A DNA stretch of 64,000 nucleotides, from contig OW240913.1 of NCBI GenBank assembly GCA_933207985.1, positions 322,028,602 through 322,092,601 of the forward strand, read 5' to 3'. The stretch comes from Pelobates cultripes (lineage: Eukaryota > Chordata > Amphibia > Anura > Pelobatidae). Below the pieces are notes generated by a model. That model made no database searches and was not told the DNA's origin. It saw nothing but the letters and a program-made list of their open reading frames with translations. The translations under genes and the position numbers were made by a program. Positions 47,200-58,100 of this stretch are shown piece by piece (position 1 is the first letter of the stretch; each line of letters opens with the position of its first letter).

Positions 47200-47319
47200 T
47201 TAAAAGCAGGTTTATTGAGTGAAATAATGCAATGCTTCATTTTTTCTGTATTGACATGTATTCAAATGGAGTCATTAAGGTTATATAACATTAAGGGTAA
47301 GGGCATAAAAGGTTAGATC

Positions 47320-47722
47320 TAGGGATGTGCATGGGAACAATATTCGGTTCGGTTCAGCATTCCAAAATTTGGCAGTTAGGGTAGGGTTAGGGTTGATTTA
47401 GGGTTAGGGGTAGGATTAGGGTAGGGTTAAGGGTAGGGTTAGGCATAGGGTTAGGGATAACCCTACCCCAACCTCTAAACCTAACCCTACCCCTAATCCT
47501 AACCCTAACCCTACCTTAACCCTACCCTAAACCTACCCTTGACCCTACCCCAACCCCTAACCCCAACCCTCTCCTGTTTTGCCACTTTTCAGAAATCCGA
47601 AGCACTTCGGCATTCCGAAATTCTGCACTTTGGCACTTCGGACATTCGGAAGCATCCGAATGTCCAAATTTCTGAATTTTGTCTGAATTTGCATTCAGAA
47701 CGAAACGAATTGCACATGTCTA
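47320..47722. mobile_element. hAT-type MITE with internal telomere-like foldback
   Basis: Ends tagggatgtgcatgg and ttgcacatgtcta are imperfect inverted copies. The flanking 8-mers gttagatc (47312-47319) and gtgagatc (47723-47730) match at 7 of 8 bases. The left interior is TTAGGG-like in the forward sense, then switches to CCCTAA-like. The right interior has cattccgaaattctg and cacttcggacattcgg-type text typical of hAT MITEs. Non-coding. Confidence 0.85.
47378..47575. repeat. head-to-head telomere-like repeats
   Basis: About 77 bp of ttaggg/tagggt variants run up to gggttagggat near 47459 and then turn into about 115 bp of ccctaa/ccctac variants, so both arms pair as a hairpin. The units are degenerate (6 to 7 bases). 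Confidence 0.9.
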
Positions 47723-47730
47723 GTGAGATC

Positions 47731-49880
47731 TCATTGCTAATTAGTAGGATGACTAGTTGTACCATGTTATATGTGCAAAATCCCTATTTACTGGATATGT
47801 ACACAGCGCATTCACCTTTATTTGCAGCTTGTGAGTAAAGAAATACATTTATTGAAATCTGCAAAAATATTTGCTAAGCACTTACTTCCTTGGCTTGAGC
47901 ATCATCCATTCAGATACTTCTAATAAAGATGCATTGAGAACAAATCTGAAGTCAACAGAGATGGATGATTTTATTGAGATTACTGGAGGGATTTGTTTAA
48001 AAAAAAAATAATGCAAACGTTGGTATTGCCATATAATGCTATTGTGGACTAAGAAACACAAACAGTGTTTTGAATTAAAGTCTATATTAAAAAAATATAG
48101 TTTTGGCATTTTCATGCAACAACAAAGTATTTTATGGATTTAAACTGCAGAGGGAATTTTGATAATTCTATTCATGACATGCGTGTAATAAAGATGCTAC
48201 AAGGCTGTATTATTTTTGTTGCCAATGGGATTCAGCAGCTACTGATAGTCTTAACTTAACAAGCTAATATTTCATCCATGGATACTAACGTGGCAATGGC
48301 TAAATTCGCCAGTTGAGGGAATGAGCACATGTGCAGGCATTTGCCTGACACAACTTCTGCTGTCATGGCCTATTAAAAGCACTTTACATGTGCATGTCGA
48401 ATTTGATGAATATGTATGTGACCTCGTTCATGGCTATCACTCATTGGGTTCTAACCCCCACGGCAGTGAAACAGCACCTCTCATTAGACACAGCTTGAGT
48501 TACAAGCATGTTATGCTAATGCTTTTCAGAACTTAAGGGGGTTTTGTCTTCCTCCAATAAAATTTACAAATTAAAATGTTTTGAAAGTATGATTTTCCTG
48601 TTTGCAGAAACAACAACGAACATCTTCATTCTACCATATATTATATTAGTATATTGAATATTTTCAAAGGCAGCATACCTATAAATGATGGTACAAAATA
48701 AAAAATCGGAGGTATTTTGGTCAAAGTGGTGGCTATCTTCATTTAAAATCTATATTTCCATGTTTCAATAAACAAACCCAACTCCGGTGCAGACTCTGCA
48801 GATGGACAAGCTCATTTAAATCCTGCATAATTGAACTGTAAAAAAGAAAAAGTTAAATATGTGAAGATATTTAAAAATAATAAAATGTTCCGGGCTACTG
48901 GAAAATATTGCTTATCAGTTCTCATCATTGTGACCTAGTTTGAATATTATTATTTCTTAATAGATAGAAAACCCAAAGAGTGAGTTGATTAAGGTGTGGG
49001 AATATAAGCATCTGAAAAACAAATTAGCTATTTGTTCTGCGTGCTTATCAACCAAAGTCTGGTATTAATGTGATCGTGCATGAATTTCTGGGTTTTAAAT
49101 CAAGCATGTCTGTTTATTTCTTACTCAGATTATGAGTTATCAAAGTCATCATAAATGTGCATCACAGCAGAAATCCTAGCTGTTATAAAGCAAGCTACCT
49201 TTTAATCAGTAATTAACACTTTTAAAAATCCCCCGAGGACCAATGATGTTACACGTGTCATCACAATTTGGACCTTAAGCCTCCTATAGTGGCATGGAAT
49301 ACAGTTTATATTTGCAATCAAAAACCATGTGAAACCCTGAGGATTGTGGGTATGTGCGACATTCCATCCTCACAAAAGATGATTAAGGCCCCTTTCTTAT
49401 CAAGTTGTGTAACATAATTTCTTTATAAAATGTACCTGATATAGAAAGCTAGATATGTTTATAATATTTGAATTAAAAGAAGTGAATTATTATAGCTATA
49501 AACAAAGTGTAATGAAACATGTTTCATTTCATTGTTTTAACCCCTAAATGACTGATTCCCCCCACCCCAGTGTCTTCTCATTAACAAATTAAATAATTCT
49601 TATTTTGTATTTGTTCATCTGTAACTTTATATTTTCTCATTAAGTGCATCAACTAATATAATATATTGATTTTTGCTTAAAATAATGGTGCACAGCTAAT
49701 GCAGCTGAATTAAAATATCTCAGAATGGGTCCATTTATTTTGTCCTGATTCGGGAAATATCTCATATGAAAAGGATTTCAATATTTGGAAAGTTAATACT
49801 TTGAAACAATTTGGTATTCAGAACTATAGATGCCATAGCCATAAGTGCTATATTAAAATATATATATATATGTATATGTA
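47731..49880. other. non-coding DNA with a possible conserved stretch at 48115-48540
   Basis: No exon seen. The segment 48115-48540 stands out as non-repetitive with balanced composition and motifs such as ttagacacagcttgagtta and tgttatgctaat, in the style of vertebrate conserved non-coding DNA. The rest is AT-rich. Inference only. Confidence 0.4.
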
Positions 49881-49887
49881 GAATGTT

Positions 49888-50161
49888 AAACTGTTTTTAT
49901 CCCTCACCCCCCATGACCCCTCTCCTGCAACTGTCAAAAATTATCTACTAAGCCCTTCAGTAAATACTTTTCTAACAACCTACTTCGTACCCCTACTTTT
50001 GCTCTTTGTGTTGCTATACCCCACTCCCTCTAGAATGTAAGCTCATTAAGCAGGGCCCTCCACCTCTCTGTTCCTGTACGTCCAGTTGTCTGGTTACAAT
50101 TACATGTATGTTAGTCCACCCCTTGTACAGCGCTACGAAATCTGATGGCGCTATATAAATA

Positions 50162-50192
<31 letters not shown>
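49888..50192 (+). mobile_element. L2/CR1-type LINE 3' UTR and tail
   Basis: Typical 3' end: tagaatgtaagctcattaag, cagggccctc, cttgtacagcgctacg, gatggcgctatataaat and then (taa)n to about 50192. Inverse copies of the tail lie at 35838, 40742 and about 62740. The coding part is not present. Confidence 0.85.
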
Positions 50193-51320
50193 GTAACCAT
50201 TTTTATCACCAGTCTCTACCAAGGTATCTTTTTTTATATTTGTTTCATACATAATACTGTATATTCAGAGTTTATTTCACAACCTAATCTAATGTATTGC
50301 AGTGCAAAGACCCTGACTACTGTAGTACTCAACGTGGATACCTTTGCCAATTTTGGGGATGTTATAAGCTCAAATAAAATATCTACCCTTTTCTGAATTC
50401 AGACTTGCAGAGTTAATAGAATGATTTAGTGAAGCAATGTCAATGTTGGGGCAGAATAGATGTTCCAAAATGAAAAATACACTGTGACATACAGCACTGT
50501 TTTACATCAAGTAATTTGATCAATTTGTGTGTGGATATGTTTTAATAGTGGCCCAATGTTGCCATTCTAGCATTGGCTCTGCAGAGTCACCTTCAGCTGC
50601 ACAGGTTGTGGGGAGATCAGTAGATCCACCTGCAAGCCCTGCACTGCACAACATATACAATACATATGCACAACTGAAAATGGGATATGGGATAATTATT
50701 ATTATTATTATTATGTGGAGAAAAGCTACAAATTGAGAAATTTTACTTACAACCTTGTTTTCTTATGTTTAACTTCATTATCTGGTAAAAGATTTTGTAA
50801 AAAACTCAAAATATTTATTTTTGTTTCCCTTAAATACTGCACTATATAAATGAATGTGTTTTTCGGAAAGAGGCTAAATAAATTGGAAAAAGTCCTACAA
50901 AAAATGCCTGAAATATGTTTTTGTCATTTTTCTGTTTTAATGTTTCACATCTATAATTCCAAAATGTTGCCATTATTTGTAAAATCTCCTCCGTCCTGTA
51001 AACAGATGTAGTAATCCAGCTAGAATACATCGAGAAATGTAAATTACTTAAAAAAATAAATTCAATTAAAACTATTCAACAGTTAAAGCTAACATTTAAC
51101 TTAATTTCGTACAGGATAAAAGTGAAGAAGCGAATCAATTGGTAGCAATGAACATCACGTGCATTTTAACTGGGAAAGGATTCCATATATGAAAGGTTAC
51201 ATTTACCTTTACTTTAAAAGTTATTCTTCTAATCTTCCTCCAGTTTTGAGTAACTGCTCTACTTTGAGCAGAACAGCCAGGAACCTTAGAGAAAGCAGAG
51301 AATAGCTACAAGCTAAGACC
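50193..51320. other. AT-rich non-coding DNA, nothing recognised
   Basis: Includes a short (att)n microsatellite at 50693-50714. No gene. Confidence 0.5.
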
Positions 51321-51324
51321 CATC

Positions 51325-51452
51325 AGACCCTCCAGATGCTGCTGAACCACAATCATTGCCATGATTCTCTGGCTATCTATTTTATTCAAAGAATAATGGA
51401 ATTTGGAGTTCAACAACATCTGGAGGGCCAGAGTTTGGAGTACTCTGGTCTA
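51325..51452. mobile_element. short foldback MITE-like repeat
   Basis: agaccctccagatgctgctg near 51325 is mirrored by caacaacatctggagggcc near 51411-51429, enclosing about 80 bp. The ends are imperfect and I could not define a target duplication; the superfamily is unknown. Confidence 0.55.
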
Positions 51453-51889
51453 GACAAACAACACGTAGCTCAAGTGCTAAATCAAGTCTGTGAGTCAAGA
51501 CAGAAAGCACTGGTTAAAAATGGTTAAACAAGTCCATGCTTGTACATAGATGGGGCAACTAAAACTAACTTACCCACAGTACAGCAAGAGGTCAGTGGGG
51601 TCTCTGACCCCACTAAAGCCCTTGCTCTTTCTACCCCCTTCCATACCCAGTGCATTGCCCTATGTCCCCTTGGCGCTTCTATGTATTAGTTACTTCAATG
51701 GCTACCCTGCATGTGTTCTTTGTCTCAAGCTTATATTCCTAAAAGTGACCTCTTTCTGACCTCAATGCTTATAAACTGAATATGATATTTCAACATTCCT
51801 GATTATGGGATCTTACAGCAGCATTAATAGACTGGTTTGTAATTAAGGTCATAACTCAGGGATAAGTGCCTGTTTACCCACAGCCATTT
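51453..51889. other. non-coding DNA, nothing recognised
   Basis: No gene or bounded element; the frame at 51550-51759 has no domain. Confidence 0.5.
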
Positions 51890-51893
51890 TTAA

Positions 51894-52428
51894 ATGAATA
51901 CTGTAGGCATCAAAACAACCTTAGCTTAATAGAGTTGTATTGGTGTTTAGATCATGCCCATGCAATCTCACGGCTCAAGTCTCTGCCATTTAGGGTTTTC
52001 ATATCACTTTTGTTTCTGTTTAACACCTCTCCTGGCTTTGACTCACAGTCTGCATGAAAAACATGGTTTCATTTTCAATCAGATATTAACTTGCTTTCAA
52101 TCAGATGTTAACTTGCTCTGTAAATTTAACCTTAATCATACACAGGAGACTCCTGCTGGGCCTAGAAGTCTATTGACAGATTAGGAGAAAATCCATTCTA
52201 AATTAAACAGACTGTGTAATAAAGGAAGTTCAAACATTAGATCTCTCTTAGCAGGAAGTGTGTAGCAAGGCTGTGCAAGTCACATGATGGGAGGTGTGAT
52301 AATGGCTGCATAAGCAACGTTATTTATTATTAAATGCAGAGAATCGAGCATTTGGACTGCAGGGGCATGATATATACTGACAAAACTGCTTTGCGAAACT
52401 AAAGTTGTTTTGGTGCCTATAGTGCCCC
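51894..52428. mobile_element. TTAA-flanked non-autonomous element (family A), complete
   Basis: A 535-bp element between TTAA 51890-51893 and 52429-52432. The left end, actgtaggcatcaaaacaac, is the imperfect inverse of the right end, gttgttttggtgcctatagt. The interior includes a near-tandem repeat (tcagatattaacttgctttc then tcagatgttaacttgctctg, about 52078-52117). Fragments at 12788-12982 and 20235-20394 belong to the same family. No transposase. Confidence 0.87.
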
Positions 52429-52432
52429 TTAA

Positions 52433-53476
52433 AATTCTGTCACTGCACATTGATCTGTAGGTCACTGGTCCTTTATCTAGCTGGGCCTATAGATCATATC
52501 ATCTAGTTGACTGTCTCTCTGCCACATCAAGTCCATCAAAAGAAGATCAAGAGAAGAGAAAAAGCAAAGCAGCTCTAAAATAACTTGTCATTAAGTGTCC
52601 ACTGAAGTATATGAAGAACCCTCTAACCCAGATTTTGGGCACATTGCTACCCAGTGGCCATAACTATTCCTCAGTGAAACGGATATAAATTAATCTCATG
52701 TGCATTATACTGTCTTGTCTATGTTGGATTCCTTGAGTGGGAAAATTATTTCACATTTATTTTAATGTGACAAGTTTACATGTAGTGCCAAATGCCACTG
52801 AACAATCAACAATAAATCAGTCATGTAAATCTAGAGAAATTTTAATGGAAATTAATAAGTGAAAAAAGAAATCTGTTGAGCAGCTGAAAAGAGTCAGATA
52901 CAAACCAACATATTATATCCAATACGAGCTTTGTGGAATCTTCCACTGCATTCTTGAAGAGTGTAAGAAAAATTGGCGTGTCTGCAGTTGAAGCTTTAGA
53001 GATGCACACTGAAAGCAGAGGCAATATGGAATCAGTCTGGATCATATAAACATTCCATTGCTGATCAATGGCATCATTTCAGATATTACATAAGGGTATC
53101 ACTGCAACATACAGACTGGGATCATAAATTTTCTGAGTAAAAAAGAAAAAAACAGATGAGAAATTGATTATATAGAAAATGGTCACTTGTTACACAAACT
53201 TTTGGAGAACAAACGCAAAAGAAATAAATTTAAAAAATCTGTTTAATTTTATAAAACCTAAGTGAAGATATATAAATGAATATGTGGCTAGTTTAGTTAA
53301 TGAATCATTAAGGGATATTTACTTTATTTAAGGACTTCATGTAATAGAACACGTTTTGCCAAAGTGTTATATATCTATAAAAATAATAGAAAATGTAGAA
53401 CATGTGGGAAGACAAAGAAACATGCGTGCATATGTTATTAGGAAAACCATGTATTTCAAATACATCTTATTTATTA
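52433..53476. other. AT-rich non-coding DNA, nothing recognised
   Basis: No gene; open frames such as 52842-53045 (minus) have no recognisable domain. Confidence 0.5.
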
Positions 53477-53901
53477 TTAAAGGGACTCTTTTGACTGAAA
53501 ACAATAGTTTTTTGGGGACTATATTTATACTACTCTTTGGTATTAAAAATGGTAGTAAAGATTACTTATCTCATTTCTAAATTTGAGACTCCTCCTCTGC
53601 AGCTTCCTGCTCCGCCTTGAAGGAGTCAGTATGCCTGTTGATGTATTCTGTGATCCCGTCCAATCCAATGCTTCTCATGGAGTAGCATTGGTGTATGAAA
53701 TACGTATGCATGGGCAGATTTAATACTCATGCACAGGCAGATTAAATACGCATGCACGGACATCCACTCTTAAAATCAAATGCTGCTATGAGCAGAATTA
53801 ACTGCAGGACTAAATTTGACTTTGTTCTGGAGGTGCCTCTAATGGCTGTCAGGAAGACAGCCATTAGAAATGTATTTATCATTGCACTGTTAATATTGCT
53901 G

Positions 53902-54627
53902 TGTTACGGTACACCCAGGTATAAGAGGGGTTAACACCGCTAAGGCCGTTCACCTTTCGAATAGAGAAGCAGTTAACGAAAGCTCCAATTAGCCGAACAG
54001 GAAACATACAAAATAATCCACAAACCAAATAGCCGAACAGGAAATCCTACAAATATAAATCCCCCCAAGAATGAGACAAAGCTCCGTGTTGAGGGTCAAG
54101 CAGTGATCTGATTTAATGTGGGCTACCTGCCCGGTATTTATGCAGGTCTTCCACCAGGTGGACCCTTCCCTAGGGGACCTGGTGGAAGACTGTGACAAGA
54201 ATAGTAAAATGGCCAATCACGGACAGGTACAGTTAAACATTCCCACAATGAATTATGATCCCTCTTCTCTATCCTGGAGATAATTGGGAAGTAATACAAT
54301 TATCTCCAAGGACAGAGACACAAACTCCATTTTAGGCATGACAATAGAATTACACAAAAATATATAACTTGTAAACTACCGAATGCACTATTCACATTTA
54401 ACGTATCCCCAGATAGCTTAGATCTGAGCACACATTATTACCGAATGGCGCTCAGATCACATACATACAGTTCAATCGCCATGGAGCCAAAGTCTTTCAC
54501 ATAGTCTTTCGGTATACGGATGGGCTCCATGGCGTAGCTAGCCGGAGTAAGTCCGTTCTTGTAGACAAACTACCAAACGTGCCGGCATTCATATGCTGAA
54601 TGATCAAACGAAGGGAGGTCGGCGGTG
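53902..54627 (-). mobile_element. solo LTR of a Ty3/Gypsy-type element, plus-strand left part
   Basis: Begins tgttacggtacaccc right after tgctg (53897-53901); the matching end gtctgtcaca is at 60321-60330, followed by tgctg (60331-60335). TG...CA ends plus a 5-bp duplication show an LTR. Read on the minus strand it starts tgtgacagac and has a TATA-like cataaatacc (about 54134-54143) downstream of a strong hairpin (arms 54146-54159 and 54177-54190). With the right part it totals about 1056 bp and contains no internal gag-pol, so it is a solo LTR left by recombination. A younger element splits it. Confidence 0.85.
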
Positions 54628-55162
54628 TGTCAGGAAACTGACAGGGATCCAATACGCAGAGTGCGCACAGAAGGAGGTACGTATACCGGACCTTAGAATG
54701 GCCGGACTAACGTAAGGACAAAGCAAGAATAGTCAAAAGGTAAGCCGAGGTCAAGGGAGCCGGAGGACAGGTAAGCGAGATACAAGCCGAGTCAAAGGAG
54801 AGGAGAGGACAACAGGACAAAAGACAAGCAAGGGTCAAAACCGGAAACACTAGATAAAGAACGCGCTGAGTGACTAGCAAGCTAGAACCACGACAGGGCA
54901 ATGAGCAGTAGTAAAGGTTTCCTTTAAATACCCTGTTACCTAAATAGAGACCACGCCCCCAAAAGGTCCGGAATAGCGGTTCCCGGCACTTTATGCAAAT
55001 GCCGACGTCATGACGTCGACGCTAGCCGTCGCGTCATAAAAGGGGGAGGAGCTAGCGCGGCCGGCGCGAAAACGGCCGGAATATGCCGAAATGCTAGGGG
55101 AAGGGAGCCCCTAAGCAGAGAGGATGTCCTCCCTGGATACATCACCAACAGGTACCCTGACA
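54628..55162 (-). repeat. 3' LTR of the chromovirus
   Basis: 535 bp with tgtcagg/cctgaca inverted termini. On the minus strand it holds a TATTTAAA box (54923-54930) and the predicted transcript start about 30 nt downstream (about 54899-54902). The first part of the LTR also encodes the last residues of Pol (stop at 55111-55113). I find no canonical AATAAA in it. Confidence 0.95.
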
Positions 55163-58100
55163 GTACCCCCCCTTCTAGAAACGCCCACCGGGCGGATGGG
55201 ACCTGGCTTAGAAGGAAAACGAACGTGGAAGGCCCGTAGAAGACGAGGAGCATGCACGTCTATACCAGGAACCCAAGACCTCTCTTCTGGACCATAACCT
55301 TTCCAGTCTATGAGGTATTGCAGCTTCCCCCTAGAAATACGAGAATCAAGGATGGACTTGATGATATATTCCTCCTGACCATCCACACGGACCGAGGATG
55401 GAGGAGTAGAGCGGGAGGAAAATCTGTTACAAACAAGAGGTTTCAATAACGACACATGAAAAGAGTTAGGGATGCGTAGAGTAGGAGGTAGATCCAGCAA
55501 ATAAGAAACCGGGTTGATCCTCCTCAGTACCCTGTAAGGACCAATGTAACGAGGAGCAAACTTCAAGGAAGGAACTTTCAGGCGAATGTGTCTGGTACAC
55601 AACCAGACCCTATCCCCCGGAGAAAAAATAGGAGCAGGACGTCTACGCCTATCAGCATGTGACTTAAACACCGCGGAACTACGTTCAAGAATTTGTCGAG
55701 TCTGATCCCACAACTTTCTCAGGTTGGCTATATGAATATCAACCGACGGTATACCCTGGGAAGGAGACACCGACGGAAGAACAGTAGGGTTAAAGCCATA
55801 GTTCAAGAAAAAGGGGCTATTATGAGTGGAACCACAAACAAGGTTGTTGTGAGCAAACTCCGCCCAAGGAATCAGACCGACCCAGTCATCCTGGTGTTCA
55901 GAAACAAAACAACGTAGATATTGCTCAATTTTTTGGTTAGTGCGTTCGGCTGCTCCGTTAGATTGAGGATGATAGGCCGAAGAAAAATTCAGTTTGATGC
56001 CCAACTGTGAACAGAAGGATCTCCAAAAACGGGAAATAAATTGGGAACCCCTGTCTGACACAATCTCATTGGGAATACCATGTAAACGGAAAATTTCTCT
56101 AGCAAATATCACGGCCAGTTCGGGGGAGGACGGAAGTTTAGGCAAGGGAATGAAATGAGCCATTTTAGTAAACCTGTCAAGGACCGTGAGTATAACTGTA
56201 TGCCTATTGGAAGCTGGTAGATCAACAATAAAATCCATAGCCAAGCAAGCCCAAGGTTTGTTGGGAACGACTAAGGGCTGCAATAAACCACAAGGGAGAT
56301 CCCGCGGAAGTTTATTCCTGACACAAACATTGCAAGCCTTGACAAAGTCTTCCACATCCCTACGTAAACCGGGCCACCAGAAGTCTTTTGAGATCAGGCA
56401 GTAAGTTTTGTGGATGCCGGGGTGACCAGCGATCTTGCTATCGTGGAAACAGCGAATAATGTCCACTTGGAATTTGGGAGACACGAACAAGCGGCCCACA
56501 GGAGTACGTTCGGGAGCAAGAGATTGTTCGTTCTGAATATCAGCGAGCAATGGAGAGTGTATTTTGACATTGGTGTTGGCGATAATATTGACTTCAGGAA
56601 TAATAGGGAACAAAGTATCCTCTGTAGAGGTGGTAGGTTCGTGCTGACGTGACAAAGCGTCTGCCTTAGTGTTCTTAGAACCAGGCCTGTAAGTAAGCAC
56701 ATAATTAAAGTGTGTAAGGAACATAGACCAACGTGCCTGCCTGGCAGATAATCTTTTGGCCTCCCCCATATACGATAAATTTTTGTGGTCAGTCAAGATA
56801 GTAACTGGGAGGACGGTGCCCTCTAACAAATGTCTCCATTCCTTTAATGCCATAATGATAGCTAAGAGTTCTCTATCACCAATGTCATATCTCCTTTCAG
56901 TGTGTGACAGTTTCTTGGAAAAAAAACCGCAAGGGTGCAGCGGCTTATCTAAACTTTGTCTTTGGGATAACACTGCGCCTATCCCTGTTTCAGACGCATC
57001 AACTTCAAGTAAAAAGGGTAGAGAGGTATCAGGATGAACTAATACAGGTGCTGAGGCAAAAGACTGTTTGAGCGTTTCGAAAGCAGATAAAGCCTCAGTA
57101 GACCAGGTTTTGGTATCGGCTCCTTGTTTGGTCATATTAGTGATAGGAGCGATAACAGAGGAGTACCCTTTAATAAAACGTCTGTAATAATTAGAAAATC
57201 CAAGAAATCTTTGTATGGCTTTGAGTCCCTTAGGTAAAGGCCAATCTAAAATCGATTTTAGTTTGGTCGGGTCCATCATAAACCCGTCTTTGGAAATTAC
57301 GTAACCTAAGAAAGTTACCTGAGACTGGTCAAAGCTACATTTTTCCAATTTACAATACAATCCATGTTGTAAAAGTTTCTGTAATACCTTTCTGACTTGT
57401 CTATGATGTGAATTAATGTCTCTAGAATGGATTAGTATATCATCCAAATATACAATTACACATTCATGTTGGAATTCTCTAAGAACTTCATTGATCAAGT
57501 CTTGGAAGACGGCCGGGGCGTTACAAAGCCCAAACGGCATTACGGTATACTCATAATGCCCGTAACGGGTATTAAATGCTGTCATCCATTCATCTCCTTG
57601 TTTAATTCGCACTAAGTTATATGCTCCCCTTAAGTCAAGTTTAGTAAAAATACTCGACCCCTTTAGTCTGTCAAAGAGTTCAGTAATCAAAGGAATAGGG
57701 TAAGCATTTCTGATAGTAATTTTGTTCAATCCCCGATAGTCTATACAAGGACGTAAGGTACCGTCTTTCTTTTCTACAAAAAAGAAACCCGCCCCCGCCG
57801 GAGAAGAAGACTTTCTAATAAATCCCTTGTCTAAATTCTCCTTGATATATTCCTCTAAAACTAAATTTTCCTTGGTGGATAGAGGGTATACCGTACCCCT
57901 GGGAGGCATAGTACCAGGGAAAAGTTTAATAGAACAGTCATAAGACCGGTGGGGAGGTAAAGTATCCGCCTTACCCTTGTCAAATACAGATTTGAGGTCT
58001 ATATATTGTAATGGTATCTGAACGTCTGTGGATTGAGAAGTGTTAGCATAAGAGTTCACGGGGCAAACAGAAGTAACTCTCTGCAGACATTCTTTCCTAC

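Noticed and set aside
47378..47575. Chromosome-fusion telomere scar
   Set aside because: The array lies inside an element with hAT-type ends and an 8-bp duplication, so transposition explains it better than a fusion.
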